From positions 1-64,000 of the forward strand of contig JBIOEA010000007.1 in NCBI GenBank assembly GCA_044445605.1: a DNA stretch of 64,000 bases, in the 5' to 3' direction. The notes under the pieces are model-generated. The model searched no databases. It worked only from the letters and a program-made list of their open reading frames with translations, and was not told the DNA's origin. Origin of the DNA: CAWKDC01 sp044445605. Lineage in GTDB: Bacteria; Pseudomonadota; Gammaproteobacteria; JABCZS01. Of the stretch, positions 9,415 to 17,132 are shown piece after piece (position 1 is the first letter of the stretch; each line of letters opens with the position of its first letter). Both the position numbers and the translations under genes were made by a program.

Positions 9415-9888
9415 ATGCTAACGTCTTCAGATGCTATTATCGAAAAAGATATTCATGATTTTCTTAATGATAGGGAAAAGGAGCTTGTTCAACACGGGGC
9501 CTATTTTTTACTTGAAGATGATGGATTTTATTGTTCAAAATGGAGAGGATTGACAGGTGCCGAGGAGCGTGTACATAGTCATGAATTTAAAGGCCTATCA
9601 TTCAGTATTCAAGGTCAGATATTCCCTGAGTTCTTGTTTTCGGTCCGGAAGGTCGATGGGAAAACCTGTACCTGGTTCCAAGCCGAACGGCACGGAATGA
9701 GAGACATTTATCAGTTCTTTTCACATGCGTTGTGTTGGTTCCGATATGTGGTAACGGAGATGAATATTGGGCCGAGGGGCAGTACTCATCACACGGAAGC
9801 GAATCCGATCCGGATAGCTGAAGATAGGATCCGTGGTTCGCGGCATAAATCAATAGAGGGGTTAAAAAAATGGTCTCGCATTATGTGA
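9415..9888 (+). CDS. Hypothetical protein, 157 aa
   Basis: Not recognised. I choose the ATG at 9415 (MLTSSDAIIEKD), with AAGGAGG about 12 bases upstream; an in-frame TTG at 9391 would begin before that site. The product is soluble, with no signal peptide or membrane segment. It is rich in aromatic and charged residues (FYCSKWRGLTG, FFSHALCWFRYVV). It is divergent from leuS and stands alone on the plus strand. The ribosome site supports a real gene, but no function can be suggested. Confidence 0.6.
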   Translation: MLTSSDAIIEKDIHDFLNDREKELVQHGAYFLLEDDGFYCSKWRGLTGAEERVHSHEFKGLSFSIQGQIFPEFLFSVRKVDGKTCTWFQAERHGMRDIYQFFSHALCWFRYVVTEMNIGPRGSTHHTEANPIRIAEDRIRGSRHKSIEGLKKWSRIM

Positions 9889-9969
9889 AGGAGATTATTC
9901 TTCACATTAAATATAAGTATTGTTCCAGCAAACGACAATAAAGCGAGTGGCGGTGCCAATGCGGGGTTG

Positions 9970-10082
9970 TTCTTATCGTGCCGGGACAAATCTTTTTTGG
10001 CGAGCCTCGGATGCTGGAGCTTGGCCTTGAACTCCGCGCGAGCCCAACCTCGATGGTAGCGACCTAATGGCATCGATAAGAA
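9970..10082. repeat. Small inverted-repeat element (~113 bp)
   Basis: TTCTTATCGTGCC at the left end faces GGCATCGATAAGAA at the right end, an imperfect inverted repeat of 13-14 bases bounding about 113 bases with no gene. The size and ends are like a miniature inverted-repeat element or a long non-coding hairpin. A separate small hairpin (GTTCAGA/TCTGAAC) follows at about 10158-10180, next to the aroC stop. Confidence 0.45.
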
Positions 10083-10179
10083 TGACACCGTGTTGGCAAA
10101 CCTGCCACGAGCGTTAAATAGAGTGCAGCGCGGAACAATCTCATTCCTCCGCAGAGTTCAGATTGCAACGTCTGAACGT

Positions 10180-11262
10180 TTACGAAATATCTTTCGCACT
10201 ACGCAACACATGATCCATGATCACCAATGCCGCCATTGCATCGACGATGGGCACAGCGCGGGGCAAGACACACGGGTCATGGCGTCCTGATGCTTCTAAT
10301 ATCACGGATTCATTGTCAATAGTTAACGTTTGTTGTGGTTGGCTTATCGTCGACACAGGTTTAAAAGCCACGCGAAAATAAACATCTTCACCGGTTGAAA
10401 TCCCACCTAATACACCACCAGCATCATTTTTGGATGTTCGCACTTTGTCCTGTTTAATCACAAACGGATCATTGTGTTCGCTGCCGCGCATCCCCACTGA
10501 ATCAAATCCTGCACCGATATCAAAACCTTTGACCGCATTGATGCTCAACATCGCTTTACCTAAATCAGCATGGAGTTTATCAAAAACAGGTTCGCCTAAT
10601 CCGGTAGGCAAATGCCGAATAACCCCTTTTATAATACCGCCAATCGAATCGCCTTCTGCTTTAACCGTTTCAATCAATGAAATCATGTCAGCTGCAACAT
10701 GCGCATCTGGGCAACGAACGATATTGCTTTCGATCATCGAGGGCGTGACGGATTGATAATCGATGTTTGTTTTGATCGTACCAACTTGTTCAACATAGCT
10801 GATAAATTCGATCCCATGATGCAAGGCCAAATATTTTTGAGCGATGGCGCCAGCTGCAACACGCGCTAACGTTTCACGTGCACTGGCACGGCCGCTGCCA
10901 CGAAAATCCCGAATACCATATTTTTCTTGATAGGTGAAATCTGCATGAGAAGGGCGTAACACATTTTTCACGTGTTCATAATCTTCTGGACGCATGTCTT
11001 CATTGTAGGCGAGCATCAAGATCGGTGTGCCCGTGGTTTTGCCTTCAAATAGTCCTGACAAAATATGAATTTCATCAGCTTCCTTGCGGGGTGATGTAAT
11101 ATGACTTTGGCCAGGTTTGCGGCGATCAAGTGCCGCTTGAATCTCAACGTGTGTGATCGGAATACCGGCAGGGCAACCATCAATGATAACGCCCACAGCG
11201 CCGCCATGAGATTCACCGCAGGTGGTGATGCGAAATATGTCGCCAAAACTATTTCCGGCCAT
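10180..11262 (-). CDS. aroC: Chorismate synthase
   Basis: Converts EPSP to chorismate using reduced FMN, the last step of the shikimate pathway. The 360 residues begin MAGNSFGDIFRITTCGESHG, with the first family signature GESHG at 16-20. The second and third signatures appear as YGIRDFRGSGRASARET and SEHNDPF. It overlaps the 3' end of aroB by 14 bases and is the last gene of the operon. Confidence 0.98.
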   Translation of the reverse strand: MAGNSFGDIFRITTCGESHGGAVGVIIDGCPAGIPITHVEIQAALDRRKPGQSHITSPRKEADEIHILSGLFEGKTTGTPILMLAYNEDMRPEDYEHVKNVLRPSHADFTYQEKYGIRDFRGSGRASARETLARVAAGAIAQKYLALHHGIEFISYVEQVGTIKTNIDYQSVTPSMIESNIVRCPDAHVAADMISLIETVKAEGDSIGGIIKGVIRHLPTGLGEPVFDKLHADLGKAMLSINAVKGFDIGAGFDSVGMRGSEHNDPFVIKQDKVRTSKNDAGGVLGGISTGEDVYFRVAFKPVSTISQPQQTLTIDNESVILEASGRHDPCVLPRAVPIVDAMAALVIMDHVLRSAKDIS

Positions 11263-12358
11263 GCGCGTCTCCTTCGATCACAGATGTCAGTGCAAGCATG
11301 ACTTCATTATCAGTAACAGGATGCGTGTGATGGCTATTTTCGGCGTATGTTCTGCCGATATTATGCAGCAACACATAACGCACTTCTTGGCTCTGTGCTT
11401 TTTTATCGTTGCGCGTGAAGCGCAGGATCGCTTCAGGTTTGAATTTACTGAGTGCTGATCCCTTGATGCCGACATGTTCTAACGCATCGACGATTATCTG
11501 CCTGTCTTTTTTAGTGATGAGATCACGCTGCAAGGCGATATGCGATTCGACAAGCATGCCATAACCAACGGCATGACCATGTAAGATTTTATGATGGGAT
11601 GCTTTTTCCAGTGCATGTCCGATGGTGTGGCCAAAATTGAGAATAGCACGCGGACCGTTTTCATGAGGGTCGCGTGCGACCACCTCTGCTTTCAATTCAA
11701 TCGCCTTTTTAATGAATCGCATTGCAGGCTTGCCGACTTGACATGCTTCTTTAAATGTCGTTTCATCGCAGATCATGAAGATTTTCAGTGCTTCAATCCA
11801 GCCGCAGGTCATTTGATTTACAGGTAATGTTTTTAAGCAGTTCAGATCGGAAATGACACACACCGGATGCCAGAATGCCCCAATTAAATTTTTTCCTTCG
11901 GGGGTGTTGATGCCTGTTTTACCACCAATGCTACTGTCGAGCATCGCCAGCAATGTCGTGGGCACTTGGATGTACGGAATGCCACGCATATAAGTTGCTG
12001 CGACAAACCCCGCGATATCGCCCACGATGCCACCACCTAATGCAATGATGCACGTATCACGGCCAAGATGATTTTTAAACATGGCCGTTTCAAGATCAAT
12101 TTTTGTTTGAACACATTTCTGATCTTCACCCGGCGGGAATGAGAGCACTTCCACTTTTTTGCCTTGTTGTTTAAATGCACTGACTATTTCTGCTGCGTAC
12201 AGCTCTTTGACTGTATCATCCGTGATGATAATGAATGTGAAGTGTTGCAAGTGAGCTGGAAGCAGGGCTGGGAATTCAGATAATAATCCTTCGCCAAGAT
12301 GAACATCATAATGTTGTTTGAGTGGCGCTGGGATGTGAATACCTATCGATTGTTTCAT
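11249..12358 (-). CDS. aroB: 3-dehydroquinate synthase
   Basis: NAD- and metal-dependent cyclisation of DAHP to 3-dehydroquinate, step two of the pathway. The 369 residues contain the NAD-binding ALGGGIVGDIAGFVA near 106-120 and the metal-ligand segment FGHTIGHALE near residue 245. It overlaps the DAHP synthase gene by four bases upstream and aroC by 14 downstream. Confidence 0.97.
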   Translation of the reverse strand: MKQSIGIHIPAPLKQHYDVHLGEGLLSEFPALLPAHLQHFTFIIITDDTVKELYAAEIVSAFKQQGKKVEVLSFPPGEDQKCVQTKIDLETAMFKNHLGRDTCIIALGGGIVGDIAGFVAATYMRGIPYIQVPTTLLAMLDSSIGGKTGINTPEGKNLIGAFWHPVCVISDLNCLKTLPVNQMTCGWIEALKIFMICDETTFKEACQVGKPAMRFIKKAIELKAEVVARDPHENGPRAILNFGHTIGHALEKASHHKILHGHAVGYGMLVESHIALQRDLITKKDRQIIVDALEHVGIKGSALSKFKPEAILRFTRNDKKAQSQEVRYVLLHNIGRTYAENSHHTHPVTDNEVMLALTSVIEGDAHGRK

Positions 12359-13398
12359 GTGCGTAGTCTCTCTGCCATGTTTAAAAGAAGCGTTTCAGTT
12401 TTGTCCCAGCCCAGGCAAGGATCGGTGATAGACAGCCCATTTAAATCGAGACCTTCTGGGTGGGTGAGATCCACTTTTTGGTTACCGTCTTTGATAAAAC
12501 TTTCTATCATGAAACCTTTGACTAAGGATCGCAAAACTGGGTCTTGTGCCATGGTGTCCAATGTTTCAAAAATCACGTGTGATTGACGCAGGTGATTTTT
12601 TTGACCATCGATGATGCAATTGTCATGGCTCGCATCGACAAGGATAGCAGGGTTTTTGACGTTGTGATGCATCATGTACGTGCGTGCTTCATGCAGATGC
12701 GCCGCAGAGTAATTCGGCTCATTATTTCCGCCACGCAGAACCAGATGCGCATAGGGGTTGCCATGGGTTTGGACTTCAAATCCATCCATGACGGTGACGT
12801 GCGGATGCTGAGCAGCAATCACGCTGTTTACCCCAACGTGCAAGGATCCATACGTTGGGTTTTTCAATCCAACAGGACAATCAATGCTTGACGCATAAAT
12901 GCGATACTGTTGGTTTTCAGCGCTACGTGCGCCAATGGCCACCCAAGAAAGGAGCTCAACGAATCCCTTTGCATTGTGCGTGAATAATGCTTCATCTGAT
13001 ATGGGCAAGCCCATGTCAATCACGTCAAGCATCATCTTGCGAACATAACGCATGCTGAATGCTACATCAGGTGCTGAAAAAGGATCGGATTGAATCATCG
13101 GCCCAGTCCAGCCATTCTTCGTGCGTGGCTTTTGAATGTACACACGCATGACAATTTTTAATACATCGGAAATGTGAGTGTTTAATGTTTGTAATTGACG
13201 GGCATAATCCAAGACAGCTGTTGAAGGCCATGCGGAGCAGGGGCCTACGACCACGATAAGACGATCATCGTTGCCTGATAGGATATCTTTGATTTCTTGT
13301 TTGTCTCGTGCAATTTTATCTGCACTTTCTTTTTTTAAGGGTAAAGCGTCAAAAATGTCTTCAATGGGCGGTAATTTTTTGATGATGGTGTAACTCAT
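12355..13398 (-). CDS. aroG: 3-deoxy-7-phosphoheptulonate (DAHP) synthase, class I
   Basis: Condenses PEP and erythrose 4-phosphate, the committed step of the pathway. The 347 residues match AroF/AroG/AroH. Family stretches include VVVGPCSAWPSTAVLDYA, RVYIQKPRTKNGWTG and the C-terminal GLSITDPCLGWDKTE. Which feedback class it belongs to cannot be told from sequence alone, so the symbol marks the family, not the isozyme. It overlaps both neighbours by four bases, so its output is probably tied to the rest of the operon. Confidence 0.93.
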   Translation of the reverse strand: MSYTIIKKLPPIEDIFDALPLKKESADKIARDKQEIKDILSGNDDRLIVVVGPCSAWPSTAVLDYARQLQTLNTHISDVLKIVMRVYIQKPRTKNGWTGPMIQSDPFSAPDVAFSMRYVRKMMLDVIDMGLPISDEALFTHNAKGFVELLSWVAIGARSAENQQYRIYASSIDCPVGLKNPTYGSLHVGVNSVIAAQHPHVTVMDGFEVQTHGNPYAHLVLRGGNNEPNYSAAHLHEARTYMMHHNVKNPAILVDASHDNCIIDGQKNHLRQSHVIFETLDTMAQDPVLRSLVKGFMIESFIKDGNQKVDLTHPEGLDLNGLSITDPCLGWDKTETLLLNMAERLRT

Positions 13399-14192
13399 GA
13401 CAGTAATTCCAGTAACGCCTGAGTGTCCATGGTTTTAGTTGAAAACAATTCAATTTGTTTAATGGCTTGCGCAACGAACATATGAATGCCCGATATGCAC
13501 GTTGCGCCAGCGAGATCGGCTTCTTTAAGAAGGCGCGTTTGTCGAGGTGTGTAAATCAGATCAAAGACAGTTTGCTCAGGTTTAAAAATATAGCCTGGCA
13601 AAGGCGTTTGGTCTGCATTGGGATTCATGCCGATCGGCGTTGTATTGATGATGATATCAATGGGTAAATCCTGCATCAATTCAGATGAGGCGATGGTGCC
13701 ACCCCATTGCCCGATCAGTTGATGTGCATTTTCTGCTGTGCGATTGAGCCAGTAAAGCGTGGGATGATAAGGTGTTAATGCATAGGCAACGGCGCGAGCA
13801 GATCCGCCAGCGCCGATGATCACGATATTTTTTTTGTGTAGGTCCGTATTCGCGAGTGCCTTTCGAATGCCTTCGACATCTGTGTTTTCCGCGTGAATGT
13901 TACCATTGTCATAAATCAATGTATTGGCGGCCTGTAATGCAGAGACTGCATCGCTTTGTGTATCGACGAAAGACAAAATGCTTGTCTTAAATGGCAGTGT
14001 GACCGCTGTTAATTTAACAGACAATGTACGAATACTTTTGACGAGATCAGGCAAGTGGGGATTTTCTATGGCGAGCATGACTGCGTTAATGCCCAATGCG
14101 TCGTAAACCATTTTGTGTAGGCGGGGGCTTTCGCTATGCTTGATCGGGTTGCCAATCACCAAATTAAGTTGTGTGTTCGCGTTAATCGGCAT
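13395..14192 (-). CDS. aroE: Shikimate dehydrogenase
   Basis: NADPH-dependent reduction of 3-dehydroshikimate to shikimate. The 265 residues show the substrate site KHSESPRLH (18-26), the catalytic Lys69 in VTLPFKTS, and the Rossmann motif GAGGSARAVAYAL near residue 127. A further family mark is NTTPIGMNP. It overlaps aroQ by 11 bases and the DAHP synthase gene by four. Confidence 0.97.
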   Translation of the reverse strand: MPINANTQLNLVIGNPIKHSESPRLHKMVYDALGINAVMLAIENPHLPDLVKSIRTLSVKLTAVTLPFKTSILSFVDTQSDAVSALQAANTLIYDNGNIHAENTDVEGIRKALANTDLHKKNIVIIGAGGSARAVAYALTPYHPTLYWLNRTAENAHQLIGQWGGTIASSELMQDLPIDIIINTTPIGMNPNADQTPLPGYIFKPEQTVFDLIYTPRQTRLLKEADLAGATCISGIHMFVAQAIKQIELFSTKTMDTQALLELLS

Positions 14193-14625
14193 GATTCAAG
14201 TGCTCCGTTAAAAAGTCGATGGCTTCCAAGTAGCCTTGTAGTTTTTTACCCATGATGGTGTGGATGCAGGCGGGTGCAATCACAGAGTGAGCGCGCCAGG
14301 GTTCACGTGCTTGAATATTTGACAAATGCACTTCGACAGTGGGCAAACGGCTGTCGATAATCGCATCATGCAATGCGTAACTGTAGTGCGTCAGCGCCCC
14401 TGCATTGATGATGATCGCGACGGCTTGTGTTTGTTGAAGGGTGTCGATCAATGCGCCTTCATGATTGGATTGGAAACATTCGACATTCAAATGTTTAGAT
14501 GCCGCATGTGTTTTCACGGCTTGCTCAAGTGTTTCTAGCGTGAGGTTGCCGTAGTGTTCTGGATCACGCTGCCCAAGTTTATTGAGATTAGGGCCATGGA
14601 TCAGTAATATCGTTTTTGTGCTCAT
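14182..14625 (-). CDS. aroQ: 3-dehydroquinate dehydratase, type II
   Basis: Dodecameric type II dehydroquinase that makes 3-dehydroshikimate. The 147 residues contain LIHGPNLNKLGQRDPEHYG with the lid arginine and catalytic Tyr25, and EVHLSNIQAREPWRAHS with the catalytic histidine. Use of the type II enzyme rather than AroD (type I) is clear. It overlaps aroA by four bases. Confidence 0.97.
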   Translation of the reverse strand: MSTKTILLIHGPNLNKLGQRDPEHYGNLTLETLEQAVKTHAASKHLNVECFQSNHEGALIDTLQQTQAVAIIINAGALTHYSYALHDAIIDSRLPTVEVHLSNIQAREPWRAHSVIAPACIHTIMGKKLQGYLEAIDFLTEHLNHAD

Positions 14626-15905
14626 GGTGTTAGCTCCATGTTTGCTCCGAGTGATTTCATTTCGCTTGTAAACTGTGGGAATGTTTTGCCAATCGATTCT
14701 GCTTCGTCAATGACAGTGGTGCCTTCGGCGAGTAATCCTGCGAGCGCCAGTGACATCACGGTGCGGTGGTCGCCATAACCTTTCACCGTGGTACCGATGA
14801 GCGCTGAGGGGTAAATGGTCATGCCATCATTTTTTTCGTCGATGCGTGCGCCCATGTGCGTTAATCCATCCGTCATGGAGTGAATGCGATCTGTTTCTTT
14901 GAGTCGAGCTTGCGCCACGTTTATGATCTCTGTTTTACCGGACGCTACTGTTCCTAATACTGCCAGTGTGGGAAGCAAATCAGGGATGTTGCTTGCATCG
15001 ATGCGAATGCCCTTCAGTGGTTTGCCGCCGACGATAATAATGTCTGAACCATCGTAAGAAATATCGCCGCCCATTTGTTGAATGATGGGGATCAATTGTT
15101 TGTCGCCTTGCGTATCATTCTTGTCAAGGCCTTTGATGCGCACGGTTCCAGGAAGCACGGTAGCGGCTGCAATAAAATAAGAAGCGCTTGAGAAGTCTCC
15201 TGACAATGTGTATTCAAACGGTTTGTATTGTTGGTTGCCAGGAATAATGATTGTGTTGAGATTATTTTCTTGATAATGTTTGTAATCAATCCCTAAACGA
15301 TTTAACCAGGCAAATGTCATCTCAACGTATGACCAGGCTGGGATCTTTCCTACCGTAATCGTGCTTGACTTGGGTGCTAATGGGAGCGCCATGAGCAATG
15401 CGGAAAAAAATTGTGAAATCGGTTCACTGAGTGTGGCGCTGCCGCCGGTTAAGGTGCCGGTGACTGTGAGTGGCCACTCGGTCGACGAGATCTGCATGCC
15501 CAGTTGATTGAGTGCGCTGATCAGTGCGGCCATGGGACGAGCGCGCATTTGCATACCACAGTCAAGCACCATGGGGTTCGAAGCGTTCGTGCGCAAACCC
15601 AGGAGGGGAAGGATAAGACGCGTGGTCAGCCCAGAGTTACCGGTGGTGAGGCGTGACTGACCGGGCGTGAAGGGTGCGCCGCTGCTCGTGAGCGTGAGGG
15701 TAGAGCCACTGCGTTGGATGATAGCGCCCATGGTTTGACAGGCATGGATGACCTCTGTGATGTCATCGGCATCCAGCATCTGGTGAATGGAGGAGGTTCC
15801 AGAGCTTAATAAAGCAAAAATCAATGCACGAATGGCTTCAGATTTTGAGGCGGGAGGCGTGATAACTCCCTGTAAACTATGCGTTTTTGTTGATCTGATG
15901 TGCAT
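14622..15905 (-). CDS. aroA: 3-phosphoshikimate 1-carboxyvinyltransferase (EPSP synthase)
   Basis: Transfers the enolpyruvyl group of PEP to shikimate 3-phosphate. The 427 residues begin with the substrate-binding PPASKSEAIRALI (Lys21). They also show the PEP site LTTGNSGLTTRLILPLLG and the C-terminal YGDHRTVMSLALAG. It is the first gene of the aro operon. Its substrate requires shikimate kinase (aroK), which is not in the window. Confidence 0.97.
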   Translation of the reverse strand: MHIRSTKTHSLQGVITPPASKSEAIRALIFALLSSGTSSIHQMLDADDITEVIHACQTMGAIIQRSGSTLTLTSSGAPFTPGQSRLTTGNSGLTTRLILPLLGLRTNASNPMVLDCGMQMRARPMAALISALNQLGMQISSTEWPLTVTGTLTGGSATLSEPISQFFSALLMALPLAPKSSTITVGKIPAWSYVEMTFAWLNRLGIDYKHYQENNLNTIIIPGNQQYKPFEYTLSGDFSSASYFIAAATVLPGTVRIKGLDKNDTQGDKQLIPIIQQMGGDISYDGSDIIIVGGKPLKGIRIDASNIPDLLPTLAVLGTVASGKTEIINVAQARLKETDRIHSMTDGLTHMGARIDEKNDGMTIYPSALIGTTVKGYGDHRTVMSLALAGLLAEGTTVIDEAESIGKTFPQFTSEMKSLGANMELTP

Positions 15906-15937
15906 GAGACGGCCCTGTGGAGATGACTACAGTGGCT

Positions 15938-15943
15938 ATTATA
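15938..15943 (-). promoter_or_regulatory. Likely -10 box of the aro operon
   Basis: A perfect TATAAT on the minus strand, 33 bases ahead of the aroA start. The -35 region is poor and overlaps the GCGAAA...TTTCGC dyad at 15963-15977. Confidence 0.45.
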
Positions 15944-16046
15944 TCGCATGCGTCTTGTAGGGGCGAAAAATCTTTCGTATGTGTCCCTGCGCTTGTAATT
16001 TCACTTACTTTGATATAGAGTGAGGGTCTATTTCGGAGATTAAATA

Positions 16047-17111
16047 ATGATTGGTCGGGACTTTCATCGATTTCATCATCAACTTGCTGCCGCTGCCCCT
16101 AGTCAATTCGGCGTCGCGTATAACTGTGTGGTTGACTTTGTTGAGCAGTTGAAACTTCATGCGAACGTTTTAATAGAAAAGGGTTGGGTAGGAAATGATG
16201 AGCACATTGAAAACTGTGTTCTGAAGAAAGCGTTAGCCGAGCATGAAATAAGCATTGCGAAGTCGACTAATAACCTAGCGTTAACATGCGAGGCCCATTT
16301 AAAGTTCATTCACGATATACTTTATGACGACTATGACGTTTCTTTAGTAACAGATCCGATGTATTTATTCAATCGAGGGAACCTAGCGAATAGTTATAAG
16401 TTCGGTATTTATCAATACGTTAAAAGTTATGATACATTCCCGACGAGTTTGGTTAAAAAAACAACTGCGCATGATGGAAATTATATCCTTGTTCCAGAGC
16501 TAAAAAAATTAGTTAATGAATTCTACAATGCAATAAACGCACTCTCTAAAACGATCGATACAACGGATGAAAATTCACCCGATTATCTGATCAAGAAATG
16601 GGCAGTAGACAACGACCTTGATAGGGTTGTGTCCCCTCCTCCTCCTCCTCCTCCTCAACAAACATTAAACACTCCGGTATTAGAAGTTTCTCAGGAGCTC
16701 GAAAACAGACGCATTGCAATTTACGCTCTTTGTGTTATCGTTGGCGCCATTATAGGCGCAGGTATCGGAGTAGGCACCTATGATTCCGTTGGTTTATCAT
16801 ATGATCTCATTTATGAAGTAGATGGCGAATTGAAAAACGGTGGGCCAGAGCCTACATCGGGAGGATGGGGTTATATTACTGGGATGATGTTTGGATCCAG
16901 TTTCCTTTTATGTTGCTTGACGGCACTGTGTCGATCGAAGATAACATTCAGTCAAGTATGGTCAGATGTTACAGAAGCGCTGACGCCCGATGAGGGGACG
17001 CTTCGTATGTTTACGTCGAACTATACAATGTTTTCGCTCGACGCGCATTATCTTCACCAAGACAGCGATCATCATGATATGCAATCTTCATCTGCATATA
17101 ATAGGTGGTAG
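16047..17111 (+). CDS. Hypothetical protein with proline linker and two membrane segments, 354 aa
   Basis: Not a recognised family, but clearly a paralogue of the 446-residue protein at 22221-23561. Shared stretches include F-H-x-L-Y-D near residue 90, the IYQY and NEFY/NQFY motifs, and a C-terminal glycine-rich membrane helix (GGWGYITGMMFGSS against EGWMYFAGLTVGAS). The N-terminal ~195 residues look helical and soluble. A run of seven prolines from a CCT repeat follows near 196-202. Hydrophobic segments lie near 223-246 and 274-296. GGAGA precedes the ATG at good spacing. A soluble head plus a paired hydrophobic segment is common among secreted host-targeted proteins of Legionellales, but that role is inference. 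Confidence 0.75.
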   Translation: MIGRDFHRFHHQLAAAAPSQFGVAYNCVVDFVEQLKLHANVLIEKGWVGNDEHIENCVLKKALAEHEISIAKSTNNLALTCEAHLKFIHDILYDDYDVSLVTDPMYLFNRGNLANSYKFGIYQYVKSYDTFPTSLVKKTTAHDGNYILVPELKKLVNEFYNAINALSKTIDTTDENSPDYLIKKWAVDNDLDRVVSPPPPPPPQQTLNTPVLEVSQELENRRIAIYALCVIVGAIIGAGIGVGTYDSVGLSYDLIYEVDGELKNGGPEPTSGGWGYITGMMFGSSFLLCCLTALCRSKITFSQVWSDVTEALTPDEGTLRMFTSNYTMFSLDAHYLHQDSDHHDMQSSSAYNRW

Positions 17112-17132
17112 GGGCAAATAATATTTGCCCTA
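17112..17132. terminator. Hairpin between convergent genes
   Basis: GGGCAAAT/ATTTGCCC with a three-base loop, flanked by TA on each side. It lies between the convergent unknown gene and oligopeptidase B, and overlaps the stop of the latter. It probably serves both strands, though the T-runs are short. Confidence 0.5.

Noticed and set aside
9789..10088. Minus-strand 99-residue frame
   Set aside because: It overlaps the end of the better-supported gene at 9415 and the inverted-repeat unit; no ribosome site. It is more likely repeat-derived translation.
16630..16660. CCT repeat as a phase-variable switch
   Set aside because: The unit is three bases, so slippage changes only the number of prolines and cannot shift the frame.
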